The notes: a model not told the origin generated them from the sequence alone. A stretch of 64,000 nt of DNA from CANMXU01 sp052030545 (GCF_052030545.1 NZ_JBPDIH010000004.1:496001-560000), one strand, 5' to 3'; counted from the first letter of the stretch, positions 53,851 to 63,778 are shown. Program-made: numbers and translations.

Positions 53851-54471
53851 TTACCTATCTAAACCATAGTCAATCGCATAACGCACTAAGCCAATTGTCG
53901 ACTCAATACCGAGTTTTTGTTTGATATTGCGTTTGTGAGTTTCAACGGTGCGCACGCTCACATTTAATTCTTGCGCTATGCGCTTATTGTTTAAACCGTG
54001 GGAGATTAAACGCAGCACAAGTTGCTCTCGACGAGTAACAACGCCGCGCTGCTCGCTTGCTAACTCTTGGGTTAATATTTCTGTGACTTCGGCGCTAAAG
54101 TAATGTTTACCTGATACCACACGTTTTATCGCTTCAATAAGCTCGCTGCCCGGCACATCTTTTAAAACATAACCATCGGCGCCATGGCGCATTGCCGCGA
54201 GAATATATTCTTTATTGTCGTGCATACTCAGCATTAGTACTTTGCAATCCATTTCTTGCTCTTTGATCAGTTCAAGTACATACATGCCATCCATTTCCGG
54301 CATGTTAATGTCCATTAGCACCACATCAAAGTCAGACTCTTTCATGGCTTCGAGCGCCAGTTTGCCATTTTCAGCTTCTTGCGTTACCACAATGTCAGCA
54401 TCTAAACTTAAACGATATTTAAGCCCTTCTCTAAAAATTGGGTGATCATCTACGAGTAAAACCTTAATCAT
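53851..54471 (-). CDS. NarL/FixJ-family response regulator
   Basis: The 206-residue protein has a receiver domain with acceptor Asp54 (VVLMDINMPEMDG) and a LuxR-type DNA-binding domain (REQLVLRLISHGLNNKRIAQELNVSVRTVETHKRNI). ATG 54471 follows AAAGGGGA and overlaps the kinase gene by eight bases. Targets are unknown; neighbours include the D-lactate-type dehydrogenase and, further away, the second TRAP operon, so carboxylate use is a fair guess. Confidence 0.92.
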   Translation of the reverse strand: MIKVLLVDDHPIFREGLKYRLSLDADIVVTQEAENGKLALEAMKESDFDVVLMDINMPEMDGMYVLELIKEQEMDCKVLMLSMHDNKEYILAAMRHGADGYVLKDVPGSELIEAIKRVVSGKHYFSAEVTEILTQELASEQRGVVTRREQLVLRLISHGLNNKRIAQELNVSVRTVETHKRNIKQKLGIESTIGLVRYAIDYGLDR

Positions 54472-55897
54472 GACTGTCCCCTTTACTGCCTTTGTTTTCA
54501 TGGTAACGTAATTCACTTTGTGGAATACGCGCTTGCACCGATGTACCTTTAGTTAAGGTTTTCACTCTTAATTCACCTGAATAAAAAGTAATACGCTCTT
54601 TCATATTTCTTAGGCCAATGCCTTCTCGATGCTGACCACATTGTTGCGGGTTTTCAGGTTGAAAGCCTTGACCGTTGTCATCAATTTTCAAAGTAAGCCA
54701 ACCAGGGCTTAAACTCAGAGAAATATTAACGACACTCGCATTGGCGTGGCGCTCGACATTGGTTAACGCTTCTTGTGCGATACGATAAAGCGCGACTTTA
54801 ATTTCTGCCGATAAAACATTGCGCACCGATAAACGTTGCACCGACACATGTACACCAGTGCGCTGTGAAAACTCACGACCGAGTTCTTCCAGTGCTGCGC
54901 CTAAGCCATAATCTTCTAAAATACCGGGGTGTAATTGATGTGAAATACTGCGAATATCGCCCATAATTTTACGAATTAGTGACATTGCCTGATCAAGCTC
55001 AGCACTTGAGTCATCATTATTTTGCTGTTTTAACTGTGCGGTTTCGAGTGAAAATCGTGCTGCTGCTATTGTTTGGCTAATACCGTCGTGTAACTCACGC
55101 GATACCCGTTTACATTCTTCTTCTTGGGTTTGAAAAATACGCCCGTTTAATTCACGCAATTTGATATTGGCTAAGCGTTTTTCACTGATGCGAATAAATA
55201 AACCTGAGATAAATACCACGATCACGGAAATTAAACCTATCATTACCGTCATCACTGAGGTTTTTTTAATTTGTTGGGAAATGGCGTTGCTGAGTCGAGA
55301 CGATCTTTCGTCAATGTAGTCAATATAAACGCCGGTGCCAAACATCCACTGCCACTTATCTAAGCCTTGCGCATAAGCTAACTTTTTACCTTCATCACCA
55401 TTTTTAGAGGGTTGGTTAAAAACGTAATTTAAGTAACCACCGCCAGCTTTGGCATTTTCAATTAATTCGGCAATAATTTTTACGCCGTTTTTATCTTGCA
55501 AGTCGATCCAGTTTTGTCCCACTCGCCACTCTTGCCCCGTTACCGTAATCGCGGTGCCGTCGTACGAATAAGCAAAAAAGTAACCGTCTTTACCAAAGCG
55601 CATATTCGCGAGAATATTTTTAACTTGTTGTTGAGCTTGTTGTTCAGACAAACTCTCGTCTTCGTAAACATGCTCAATTGCGCCTTTAGCTAGCGATAAA
55701 TAATTAATGAGCTCTTCTTTGCGGTGATTAATAATAGTTTGTCTTGAAACCTCCACCACTTGGTCTGACAAACTCTGATACTGCATTTGGGTAATGATCA
55801 AAGTAGCGGTAAGTGCTAATACCAGCGGAATAATGGTGACCAAATGAAGTTTTTGGTTAATATTCATGGTATTAAGAATGCGTGACGCAAATTTCAT
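54464..55897 (-). CDS. Cache-domain sensor histidine kinase (NarX/HisKA_3 class)
   Basis: The 477-residue kinase has two membrane helices (about 19-38 and 215-235) enclosing a single Cache domain (about 50-205, with FGKDGYFFAYSYDGTAI and LDKWQWMFGTGVYIDYID), then the HisKA_3 box with His270 in RVSRELHDGISQTIAAARFS and a C-terminal ATPase domain (VERHANASVVNISLSL, IDDNGQGF, GIGLRNMKERI). Small ligands such as organic acids are typical for this Cache type. It is translationally coupled to the regulator downstream. Confidence 0.9.
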   Translation of the reverse strand: MKFASRILNTMNINQKLHLVTIIPLVLALTATLIITQMQYQSLSDQVVEVSRQTIINHRKEELINYLSLAKGAIEHVYEDESLSEQQAQQQVKNILANMRFGKDGYFFAYSYDGTAITVTGQEWRVGQNWIDLQDKNGVKIIAELIENAKAGGGYLNYVFNQPSKNGDEGKKLAYAQGLDKWQWMFGTGVYIDYIDERSSRLSNAISQQIKKTSVMTVMIGLISVIVVFISGLFIRISEKRLANIKLRELNGRIFQTQEEECKRVSRELHDGISQTIAAARFSLETAQLKQQNNDDSSAELDQAMSLIRKIMGDIRSISHQLHPGILEDYGLGAALEELGREFSQRTGVHVSVQRLSVRNVLSAEIKVALYRIAQEALTNVERHANASVVNISLSLSPGWLTLKIDDNGQGFQPENPQQCGQHREGIGLRNMKERITFYSGELRVKTLTKGTSVQARIPQSELRYHENKGSKGDSHD

Positions 55898-55934
55898 AAC
55901 CGAGCCCTTTTTGTCATTTACACTAACTAATGAA

Positions 55935-58817
55935 TCAATTAGTCACCTTGTCAACTAAATAGGCAATTGACTGATAATCAATACCACTATGCTGTGATAA
56001 GCCAATTTCACAGGTACGACTATTACTGTAGCCCTTAGTGCAACCACTTGGAATTTGCGCTTTTAATGGCGCCAATGCACTTGCGTTTAACTCTGGTAAA
56101 GTAAAGCCTTTATCGCCAGCAAAACCACAACACTGAATATGCTCAGGCACAGTGACATTATTACTACAGCGCTTAGCTAAGCTTAGCATTGTTTGCGCTA
56201 AACCCATGCGCTGACTAGAACAAGTAACATGAAGCATCACCGGCTCGTCTGTTGGCGAAAACGTTAAGTATTGGCTCAAGGTATCTTCAATAAAGCCAGC
56301 TAGTTCAACAATATTCAGTCGATTAGCAACTTCCTCACTTTCCAACATCATCGATTTACACGGACTGGTATCAAATAAAATCGGCAACTGCCCTTGCTCG
56401 CTCACTTGATAAAGAAAATCCGCCGTGGCGAGGCGTTTGTCATCCGCTTGTTCAAACATGCCTTTGCTATTAAATGGCATACCACAACAAAAGCCACTAA
56501 AGTCAGGGCTTATCACTTCAAAACCTGCTTTAGCGAGCAAAGATAACGTCACTTCCGTTAGCGAGCGTTGTTCACTGGCATTTACCGCAGCGCCCATATT
56601 TCGGCTGGCACAACTTGGGAAATACACCACTTTTTTCAGATTAGCGGTAGCTGCTAAGGCACTACTTTTCTCAATGTTTACGGCTGGTGCTTGTACAGTA
56701 CTCGCTTGAGGTTGAGGTTGAGATTGAGGTTGATAATTGGCTTTATTTGGCATTGCCGCCGTCCAACGCGGAATTTTATTAAAACTAACGGTGCTCACAA
56801 CGCCCGATATTTTTGCTAACGCTGAACTGCCAATTATTTTTTGCACAACAGCAACACTGGCGAGGCTCATTTTGGTAATGCTTTCAACTAAGGCAAATTT
56901 ATTGGCCAGTTTTTGAGATAAACCTTGATAACCACTGTTATTGCTATGGCGAATTTGACGTATTAAATCACCAGTATTGATGTTTACTGGGCAGCGCTCT
57001 TCGCAAAGCCCTGTGGCGGCGCAGGTATCAACACCAAGGTATTGAAAGTCGTCACGCATTTGCTTTAACTGCTGGGGGTTTTCGTTACTGCGTTCTAAGC
57101 GCTTTATTTCACGATAACTGGCTATGCGTTGCCGCGGGGTAAAGCTCAGATCTTTAGACGGACACACAGGTTCGCAGAAACCACATTCAATGCACTTATC
57201 AACAATATCGTCAGCGATTGGCATCCCTTTTAACGACGAAATGTGCGCTTGTGGATTGTCGTTAATGATCACGCCAGGGTTAAGTAAATTATCAGGATCA
57301 AATAAGGCTTTTATCTGTTCCATTAATTGATAACCCTGCTTACCCCACTCTAACTCGACATAAGGCGCCATATTGCGACCTGTGCCATGCTCAGCTTTTA
57401 ATGAGCCTTGATATTTAACGGCAACTAATTGGCAGACATCGTCCATAAACGCGGCATAGCGATCTATCTCAGTTTGGCTTGCAAATTCTTGTGTAAAGAC
57501 AAAATGCAAATTGCCTTCGAGTGCATGACCAAAAATAATCGCTTCGTCGTAATGATACTTATCAAATAGTGCCTGTAAGTCACTCACGCCTTGTGCTAAT
57601 TGCTCTACAGGAAATGCTACATCTTCGATAATGACGGTTGTGCCGCTTTCTCGTACCGCGCCAACTGCTGGAAAGGTTTGTTTTCTAATTGCCCAAAGTT
57701 TTGAATACGCATTAGCGTCGGCAGTAAAGTCGATGCAATTGGTTTGCTCAAATTGAGTTAAACACGTTTTTAATTGGCTAATTTGTTCGGCCAATAAATC
57801 TTGATTTGCCGCACGGGTTTCAATTAATAGTGCAGCAACATCATCATCAAGGGTTTTAATAAAGTCCGGCAAGCCTTCCATGTCACTTACTGACGCAAGT
57901 GAGCGGCGGTCTAATAACTCCACCGCAGAGACATTTTCTTTCGCTAGCGCAGATACCGCTTCACACGTCACGTTAATATTTGGAAAAAAGACCAGTGATG
58001 AAGCGCGGTGTTTATATTCAGGCACTGTATTTAGGGTAATCGATGAAATAAACCCGAGTGTACCTTCAGAGCCAACAAATAAATGCGCGAGCATATCAAC
58101 AGGATCATCAAAATCAACCAAGGCATTTATTGCATAACCTGTGGTATTTTTCAGGCGGTACTTATGCTTGATCAGCTGATGTAATTCTTCATTGAGTTTA
58201 ACGCCATTGGCAAGTGTTTTTAATTTGGCGAGCAGCATGCCATGAGATTGTTCAAAAGCGGCGACGCTGGCTTTATCGCCTGTATCTAAAATCGTTCCGT
58301 CATGCAAAATAATTCGAATACTGGACAGCGTATGATAGCTATTTTGCGCCACGCCACAACACATGCCGCTGGCATTATTAGCAACAATCCCACCCACTTT
58401 ACAGGTATTTATTGAGGCAGGATCTGGTCCAATTTTGCGGTTATAAGGCAGTAAGTATTTATTGGCATCTGCGCCAATAACCCCTGGCCCTAAGGTAATA
58501 CGATCGCCTAAGTCAGCGATTTGAAAGCTACGCCACTTATTGGTGAGCATCACTAAAATACTGTCAGACTGTGCTTGCCCAGATAAACTAGTACCGGCGG
58601 CGCGATAAGTTATCGCCAGTTTAAACTGATTTGCTTTTTCAATAACTTGAACCAACTCAGCTTCTGAGTCTACTTGCAAAACCACTTGTGGGGTTAGTCG
58701 ATAAAAACTGGCATCGGTGCCATAAGCAAAGCGTTTGGCATAATCAGTGATAATGCGCGCTTTTGGCAAAATATTTTCTAAGCTGCGGGTAAAATCTTGA
58801 TAGCTTGAATGATTCAT
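55935..58817 (-). CDS. FAD-linked D-2-hydroxyacid (D-lactate-type) dehydrogenase with Fe-S domains
   Basis: This 960-residue fusion resembles Dld-II of Shewanella and YdiJ. An N-terminal FAD-binding-4 domain (YRAAGTSLSGQAQSDSILV, GPGVIGADANKYLLPYNRKIGPDPAS) and FAD-oxidase C domain (FGHALEGNLHFVFTQEF, KAEHGTGRNMAPYVELEWG) lead to a ferredoxin domain with two cysteine sets (CIECGFCEPVC, CAATGLCEERCP) and cysteine-rich CCG domains (FCCGMPF, CCGFAGDKGF). It should oxidise a D-2-hydroxyacid to a 2-oxoacid and pass electrons to quinone. ATG 58817 follows GGAG. It is divergent from the LysR gene. Confidence 0.9.
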   Translation of the reverse strand: MNHSSYQDFTRSLENILPKARIITDYAKRFAYGTDASFYRLTPQVVLQVDSEAELVQVIEKANQFKLAITYRAAGTSLSGQAQSDSILVMLTNKWRSFQIADLGDRITLGPGVIGADANKYLLPYNRKIGPDPASINTCKVGGIVANNASGMCCGVAQNSYHTLSSIRIILHDGTILDTGDKASVAAFEQSHGMLLAKLKTLANGVKLNEELHQLIKHKYRLKNTTGYAINALVDFDDPVDMLAHLFVGSEGTLGFISSITLNTVPEYKHRASSLVFFPNINVTCEAVSALAKENVSAVELLDRRSLASVSDMEGLPDFIKTLDDDVAALLIETRAANQDLLAEQISQLKTCLTQFEQTNCIDFTADANAYSKLWAIRKQTFPAVGAVRESGTTVIIEDVAFPVEQLAQGVSDLQALFDKYHYDEAIIFGHALEGNLHFVFTQEFASQTEIDRYAAFMDDVCQLVAVKYQGSLKAEHGTGRNMAPYVELEWGKQGYQLMEQIKALFDPDNLLNPGVIINDNPQAHISSLKGMPIADDIVDKCIECGFCEPVCPSKDLSFTPRQRIASYREIKRLERSNENPQQLKQMRDDFQYLGVDTCAATGLCEERCPVNINTGDLIRQIRHSNNSGYQGLSQKLANKFALVESITKMSLASVAVVQKIIGSSALAKISGVVSTVSFNKIPRWTAAMPNKANYQPQSQPQPQASTVQAPAVNIEKSSALAATANLKKVVYFPSCASRNMGAAVNASEQRSLTEVTLSLLAKAGFEVISPDFSGFCCGMPFNSKGMFEQADDKRLATADFLYQVSEQGQLPILFDTSPCKSMMLESEEVANRLNIVELAGFIEDTLSQYLTFSPTDEPVMLHVTCSSQRMGLAQTMLSLAKRCSNNVTVPEHIQCCGFAGDKGFTLPELNASALAPLKAQIPSGCTKGYSNSRTCEIGLSQHSGIDYQSIAYLVDKVTN

Positions 58818-59044
58818 CGAAACACGCTCCACATGGAAAAAGTGCCATCAACTTTGTTTGGCTTTGGTGTGTATTCACACATATTAGGCGTTTTTACATT
58901 GTTCATGGCGACCTCTAAACCTATTCTCTATCGTTTATTTACCAATAACATTTATGTGAACAATTTATCGACAAACCAATTATTAATATATAGCATGTAA
59001 ATTAATTTATTATTTCCAAAAACGTCTTAATACATGGCTAATAT
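58818..59044. promoter_or_regulatory. Divergent dehydrogenase/LysR control region
   Basis: The 227-bp spacer has GTGTG-TATT-CACAC (58867-58880), a palindrome of the LysR-box size, and a separated pair ATTGTTCA (58898-58905) and TGAACAAT (58957-58964). These are candidate binding sites for the adjacent LysR protein, on positional grounds only. Confidence 0.45.
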
Positions 59045-59947
59045 ATGTCTAATGCTAATGAATTGTCACTATTTGCTTTAGTTGTAGAAGCGCAATCTTT
59101 TAATAAAGCTGCTGAAATTGCAGGTATTTCTACGCCAGCGCTAAGTAAAAAAATCACTAAACTCGAACAAAGTTTAGGTGTGCAACTACTGCATAGAACA
59201 ACACGGCGTTTAAATTTAACCGAAGCTGGCAACGTGCTTTATCAACATGCCAAATCAATTAACAAGCAAGTTAGTGAAGCGGTTAGTGCGGTAAGCAATT
59301 TTAGCGAAGACATTCAAGGTACAGTCAAAATGACCGTGCCGACTATTTCTGGCGAACTGTTACTGGCTGAAATTATAGCCGAATTTTGTCAACTGCATCC
59401 GAAAGTCAATGTTGATATGCGTCTTGAAAATGAATTTGTTGATTTAGTTAAAGAAGGTTTAGATTTAGCGGTACGAACTGGCGTATTAGAAGATTCTAGC
59501 TTAATTGCCAAACCACTGATCACCTCAAACTGGATCGTCTGTTGCGCGCCCAGTTATATTGCTAAACATGGTTCGCCAACAACCGTTGAGCAATTGAGTA
59601 AGCATAACTGTTTAGCCTATACCTACCAAACCGCAGGCGCTTATGATTGGCACTTTACCAAAGCGGGTAAAAAGCAAGTTATTAAAATTTCGGGTAATTT
59701 TGCCGCGAACAATGCACTAGCCCTAAGAAAAGCTGCACTGGCAGGTTATGGCATTATTTATGTTCCACGCTGCAGCGTTTATGAAGACATGCAACAAGGA
59801 CGTTTAGTGCCGATATTAACCGACTACAAAGCACGTTCACTCGGCATATATGCTGTTTACCCTTATACGCGCCATCACCCAGAAAAAATTAAACGCTTAA
59901 TAGAGCACATGAAGCAAGCTTATTTAAACATTAGTGAGTATTTTTAA
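59045..59947 (+). CDS. LysR-family transcriptional regulator
   Basis: The 300-residue protein has the N-terminal winged helix-turn-helix (LSLFALVVEAQSFNKAAEIAGISTPALSKKITKLEQSLGVQLL) and the C-terminal substrate-binding domain (VKMTVPTISGELLLAEIIAEFC, LDLAVRTGVLEDSSLIAKPL). The ligand is unknown; divergent placement suggests it controls the dehydrogenase gene. The 261-bp spacer that follows, 59948-60208, has no gene that I could support. Confidence 0.94.
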   Translation: MSNANELSLFALVVEAQSFNKAAEIAGISTPALSKKITKLEQSLGVQLLHRTTRRLNLTEAGNVLYQHAKSINKQVSEAVSAVSNFSEDIQGTVKMTVPTISGELLLAEIIAEFCQLHPKVNVDMRLENEFVDLVKEGLDLAVRTGVLEDSSLIAKPLITSNWIVCCAPSYIAKHGSPTTVEQLSKHNCLAYTYQTAGAYDWHFTKAGKKQVIKISGNFAANNALALRKAALAGYGIIYVPRCSVYEDMQQGRLVPILTDYKARSLGIYAVYPYTRHHPEKIKRLIEHMKQAYLNISEYF

Positions 59948-60208
59948 GTGAAACCTAGAGAAAATTAAAATGTGAATGACAAACTGATTCGCACACAAAT
60001 TCGTCCTCAACGTTAACAAATCTCCCTGTTTAAGTGATGTCAGTATTTTTTACAAACAATACAAGCCCTCAATAACTTCAAAAGCCATCACGCTGAAAAT
60101 GTTGATAATTTATACAATGGTATGAATTTTGAATTATAAAGGCTTGTACACAATTCGTATTGTTACGCTGTCTCCCTAACCGGAAAATAACGAAAAAGGA
60201 TTACCACT

Positions 60209-61216
60209 GTGAATACAACAATAATCAAAAGCCTATTTGCTAGCTTGGCTCTGTGTACCAGTAGTTTAGTTAGTGCAAGTATTATCACCTACGACTTTAC
60301 CACCTGTGGCGCAACTGGCGCGAGTGGTCCTTCACAAGCTGCATGTAACTCAGCTTACACAGGTACGACGCTAGATGGTGAAGTTACCGTGAGCTCAGGT
60401 ATTCAAAACTGGGCGGCACCTACAGCCGGTTTATACCAAATCACTGCATACGGCGCACAAGGCGCATCTGCAGATCCTTCATATTCAGGCGGTAGAGGCG
60501 CATCTGTTTCAGCCTTATTTGAATTAGACTTTAATCAGGTCTTGCAAATTTTAGCCGGTCAACAAGGTCAAGTTAGTGATAATAATGGCAGCGGTGGCGG
60601 CGGCGGTGGCTCATTTGTTGTCGATATTTTAAATAACCCATTATTAGTTGCCGGTGGTGGCGGTGGAACGCGCGCAAGTGTTTCTCAAAACGGTCACGAT
60701 GCTTCAATTACTCAGTACGGCACAACGGGTAGTCAAAGTGCGACATCAGGCGGTGGCGTAATTAAAAATACAGGTCTGGGCCTAGGTGGTGACATGTTAG
60801 CATCTTCTTGGGGTTCAGCAGGTGCTGGTTTTTATGGCGATGGCGCAAACGATGGCATTTATGGCACTGGCGGCAGTTCGTGGGCCAATGGCATGTTAGG
60901 CGGTACAATAGGTTCTTCATGTAGCGGCGTAGGCGCAAATGGTGGCTTTGGTGGTGGTGGCTCAGGTCATGGCTGTTGGGGTGGCGGCGGTGGCGGTGGC
61001 TACTCAGGTGGTGACGGTGGCCGAGTTGCTGGCGGTGGCGGTTCGTTTCTTTCAGGCGAACAACAATCAGCTCTTCGTGGTGTCGGTTTTGGTGACGGTT
61101 ATGTCAGCATCTCATTAATCGAAGATTATCGCGTGGCTGATGTACCAGAGCCTTCTACGTTAGCTATTTTTGCTTTAGGTATTTTAGGCTTAGTTTCACG
61201 TAAGCTGAAAAAGTAA
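60209..61216 (+). CDS. Glycine-rich PEP-CTERM sorting-domain protein
   Basis: This exported protein has a signal peptide (IKSLFASLALCTSSLVSAS), a glycine-rich body and a C-terminal PEP-CTERM tag (VPEPSTLAIFALGILGLVSRKLKK). The body opens IQNWAAPTAGLYQITAYGAQGA and repeats GG(G)nGG blocks (NGSGGGGGGSFVV, AGGGGGTRAS, GGGGSGHGCWGGGGGGGYSGG); this resembles the glycine-rich domain of ALK/LTK-type receptors and bacterial surface proteins. It is probably processed by exosortase and anchored or released; no exosortase is in the window. Start GTG. Confidence 0.9.
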   Translation: MNTTIIKSLFASLALCTSSLVSASIITYDFTTCGATGASGPSQAACNSAYTGTTLDGEVTVSSGIQNWAAPTAGLYQITAYGAQGASADPSYSGGRGASVSALFELDFNQVLQILAGQQGQVSDNNGSGGGGGGSFVVDILNNPLLVAGGGGGTRASVSQNGHDASITQYGTTGSQSATSGGGVIKNTGLGLGGDMLASSWGSAGAGFYGDGANDGIYGTGGSSWANGMLGGTIGSSCSGVGANGGFGGGGSGHGCWGGGGGGGYSGGDGGRVAGGGGSFLSGEQQSALRGVGFGDGYVSISLIEDYRVADVPEPSTLAIFALGILGLVSRKLKK

Positions 61217-61244
61217 AACTAAAAACTTCTTAAACGAATAAATT

Positions 61245-61277
61245 AAAAACACCAATTGTGATGATTGGTGTTTTTTT
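61245..61277. terminator. Intrinsic terminator
   Basis: AAAAACACCAAT pairs with ATTGGTGTTTTT and is followed by more T; the opposite strand is also A/T-tailed. It separates the PEP-CTERM gene from the converging EpsD-like gene. Confidence 0.9.
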
Positions 61278-61321
61278 ATTGTTCATTCATTATTGATTAA
61301 TTGCACTGTTGATTTATATTG

Positions 61322-61924
61322 CTATTGATTCATGGCGGTATTGAGCAAATGTAGCTTAATAACCGACGAGGCTTGCGTTAACGATTTAGGTTGTGCAACC
61401 TTATTAACCATCTGAATAAAAGAAAGTGAATTGTCATTTTTGATTTCAATCACTTGATTTGGCTCCATCGAAGCAATTGTAGATAAAATGTCTGCGGGAA
61501 TATTTTCAGCCGCTAAATTGACAATTGACGGCTTATGAACAATGTTTTGTTGAATTAACCAATCACTCAATTCACCCAAGGTATTAACACCCTGGTAGTA
61601 AGACAGCACCTGTGCTATTTGCTGATCCGTTCCTTGCACCGTCAACTCTTGCAAGGTATATAAATATCGTTCGCTAAAGAGTGCAGGATGCTGTGCATAG
61701 AACTGCTTTATTTGCGCAGTGCCAATTTGGTATTTATCTAACTGCAATTGAATATCTTGGCGGCTAGATTGAAATGAAAATGACGAGCGATTTTCTTCCT
61801 GTGTTTCGGTGCTAGATGCGTTAGCCATTTGTGCAGTAAACGTTATCGAAAATACAGCAAGTGCTAAAAATTGCACACTAGCTTTTAGATAGTTACTAGG
61901 TTTGGGTTTAAAAAGACTTGTCAT
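61322..61924 (-). CDS. EpsD-like peptidyl-prolyl isomerase family protein (short form)
   Basis: The 200-residue secreted protein (signal LKASVQFLALAVFSITFTAQMANA) resembles EpsD, a PpiC/SurA-like protein of exopolysaccharide and PEP-CTERM clusters: QIKQFYAQHPALFSERYLYTLQEL is close to the family's FYxxHPxLFxxRxxY, then GELSDWLIQQNI and a late NIPADILSTIASMEPNQVIEI. It lacks most of the usual N-terminal helical domain (EpsD is about 300 residues). Its ATG follows AGGG. It starts 15 bp after the upstream gene, so they form an operon. Confidence 0.7.
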   Translation of the reverse strand: MTSLFKPKPSNYLKASVQFLALAVFSITFTAQMANASSTETQEENRSSFSFQSSRQDIQLQLDKYQIGTAQIKQFYAQHPALFSERYLYTLQELTVQGTDQQIAQVLSYYQGVNTLGELSDWLIQQNIVHKPSIVNLAAENIPADILSTIASMEPNQVIEIKNDNSLSFIQMVNKVAQPKSLTQASSVIKLHLLNTAMNQ

Positions 61925-61939
61925 GTGAATACCCTACAA

Positions 61940-63616
61940 TTAGATTTGATAACGAGTTGCGCGAACAATAAACACCAACACAGCGAGTAGCATTAAATAC
62001 ACGCTTTTTGGCTCGGCCACCCCTACGGGCGGATTATCAATAATATTGCTTGCGAAGCTGTATTCTTGAAAACCAGCCATTTGCCAAGACCTATTATATA
62101 AGCTGGCACTTACGAGCCCATTGGTCTGTGCACTTTCTTCCACCATGCACTCGTTAAATGCAGTGAAGATTACCGTAATTTTCATACAACCCATTTTAAG
62201 TTCAATAAAAGGGTCTATCGTTGCTGCGGTATTATTGTGAAATAAAGGATCATCAAGAAAATAAGTACGGTTAATTAACTGGCCTACTTGGTCATTAAAG
62301 AAAAAATCTGCACTTTCCCCTAATGCCATATCAAAAATACCATCGTCGTATGTTTCTTCGACCAGTTCTCGAACATGATAAGTTCGTTCACAAATGCCAA
62401 AGAAGTTACATGTATTTGTGAAATACGCGATATCTGGACAATTTTGTAATAAAAAGCCACATTCAGCCGCTGTTTTTTCAACGATCTGAGTTACCATTCT
62501 TGTGATAGGTTGATCAAACTCTAAACGCACAGTTGCATTAGGATCGATATTAAATTCTTGTTGCATGCCCAGTGTTGGGCCAACCTGAAGATCGAGAATG
62601 TTATATTCAATTTTGGCTTCAGTAGGGCCTACCTTTTCTTTAATTTCATTATGTAATAAGCCAGGAGAACCGTACCAAGCTTCAAGTAAGCCAGTTAAAC
62701 TTATGCCTGCATCTAAAAGATTTTGATTGGTTTGCAACGACAAGCCGTTGCCGGTAATTTCACCACCAGATTGGTCTGTTAAAGTATGAAAAGTAACATC
62801 ACCAATGATAGGTGAAGGATCAGCTGGGTTTTGCGGCGTAGCTTCGTCATCAACACCATCTGGATTAGACTTTGTCGGCATATGGATATTTTTCGGTTTA
62901 TCAAACACCTTAATTGGTAACTCGTGGCCAAAAACATCAAAAGGTTTATCGCGATTAAGATCTATACCAAATAAGTTAAATTCGCCCGCGTGTACACCAA
63001 TATTACTGGTGCTGCCGCCACAGCCAACAAAAGTCGCACAAGCAACTGCCGACATAGAAACGTCAAGGTCGAGTATGCCATTTAAACTGGCACTAAAACT
63101 AGGTGCATTAGCCGTTATCGCTGCTGAATTTTCGATATTTACGCCAGTACCAATACTAAACATTTGGTTAGCAGCCGATACATCGCCAATATCAATTGTG
63201 GTGGCAACAGGTAAAAACACATCGATACTGCCGCCAGAGGCTTGTGCATTTAGCTTTAACCCCACTTGTCCGGAGGTAGCAACTCCCACTTCAGCTCCCG
63301 TCCGGGTGTCAACATTATCAAGGCCAACACAATGCCCCATTATCCTTCCGCCAATACAGGTATCTTTGCTGCCAGATATGCTCCCGAAATTAATCGATTC
63401 GGCTTCGCCACCTTGATAGGTGCCCCAACGCGTCACTAATTCATGTTCAGTGCGCCAGCTAGCGTGTCTGCCTTGTTTCCACATATTCTGATTTAAGGTC
63501 GTAAATTCCATGCGGTCGGTAATAATTGCTGCATGGCTTTGTGAGTAAAAAACACTAATAACAATGGCAAATGCCGTAATTAAGTGCCTTAAAATGAAAA
63601 GTATTTTATCTTCCAT
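61940..63616 (-). CDS. Large secreted protein with variant PEP-CTERM-like tail
   Basis: No family was recognised for the 558-residue body. It has a signal peptide (LRHLITAFAIVISVFYSQSHAA) and ends GVAEPKSVYLMLLAVLVFIVRATRYQI, a proline-containing motif, a membrane helix and a basic end as in PEP-CTERM proteins, but AEP replaces PEP. The body is rich in short polar beta-type segments (FNIDPNATVRLEFDQPITR), and cysteine pairs (CATFVGCGG, CNFFGICE) suggest disulfides. It is probably co-transcribed with the EpsD-like gene. A perfect CRP-type site overlaps its leader. Confidence 0.7.
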   Translation of the reverse strand: MEDKILFILRHLITAFAIVISVFYSQSHAAIITDRMEFTTLNQNMWKQGRHASWRTEHELVTRWGTYQGGEAESINFGSISGSKDTCIGGRIMGHCVGLDNVDTRTGAEVGVATSGQVGLKLNAQASGGSIDVFLPVATTIDIGDVSAANQMFSIGTGVNIENSAAITANAPSFSASLNGILDLDVSMSAVACATFVGCGGSTSNIGVHAGEFNLFGIDLNRDKPFDVFGHELPIKVFDKPKNIHMPTKSNPDGVDDEATPQNPADPSPIIGDVTFHTLTDQSGGEITGNGLSLQTNQNLLDAGISLTGLLEAWYGSPGLLHNEIKEKVGPTEAKIEYNILDLQVGPTLGMQQEFNIDPNATVRLEFDQPITRMVTQIVEKTAAECGFLLQNCPDIAYFTNTCNFFGICERTYHVRELVEETYDDGIFDMALGESADFFFNDQVGQLINRTYFLDDPLFHNNTAATIDPFIELKMGCMKITVIFTAFNECMVEESAQTNGLVSASLYNRSWQMAGFQEYSFASNIIDNPPVGVAEPKSVYLMLLAVLVFIVRATRYQI

Positions 63617-63630
63617 AATAAGATTGTCCT

Positions 63631-63646
63631 TGTGATGTAAGTCACA
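63631..63646. promoter_or_regulatory. CRP-type binding site
   Basis: TGTGATGTAAGTCACA is a perfect TGTGA-N6-TCACA match. It ends 15 bp before the ATG of the secreted-protein gene (minus strand), a position that favours repression of that gene, and 133 bp before the response regulator GTG, a distance compatible with activation there. Confidence 0.75.
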
Positions 63647-63778
63647 CTACTTTATTAATAAACAGCTAGTGCGTCTTCACCCAAAAGTATGAAAATGAAT
63701 CAGTTCTTTGAGGTAAGTTGGCTGATGCGCCAAGAACTGTTTATAGTGTTTATTAACAAGTAACAACAGAGGCGATTT

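Noticed and set aside
62805..63416. Plus-strand frame of 203 residues inside the large secreted-protein gene
   Set aside because: The opposite strand has a signal peptide, ribosome site and sorting-like tail; this frame has none of these and is proline/serine-rich antisense.
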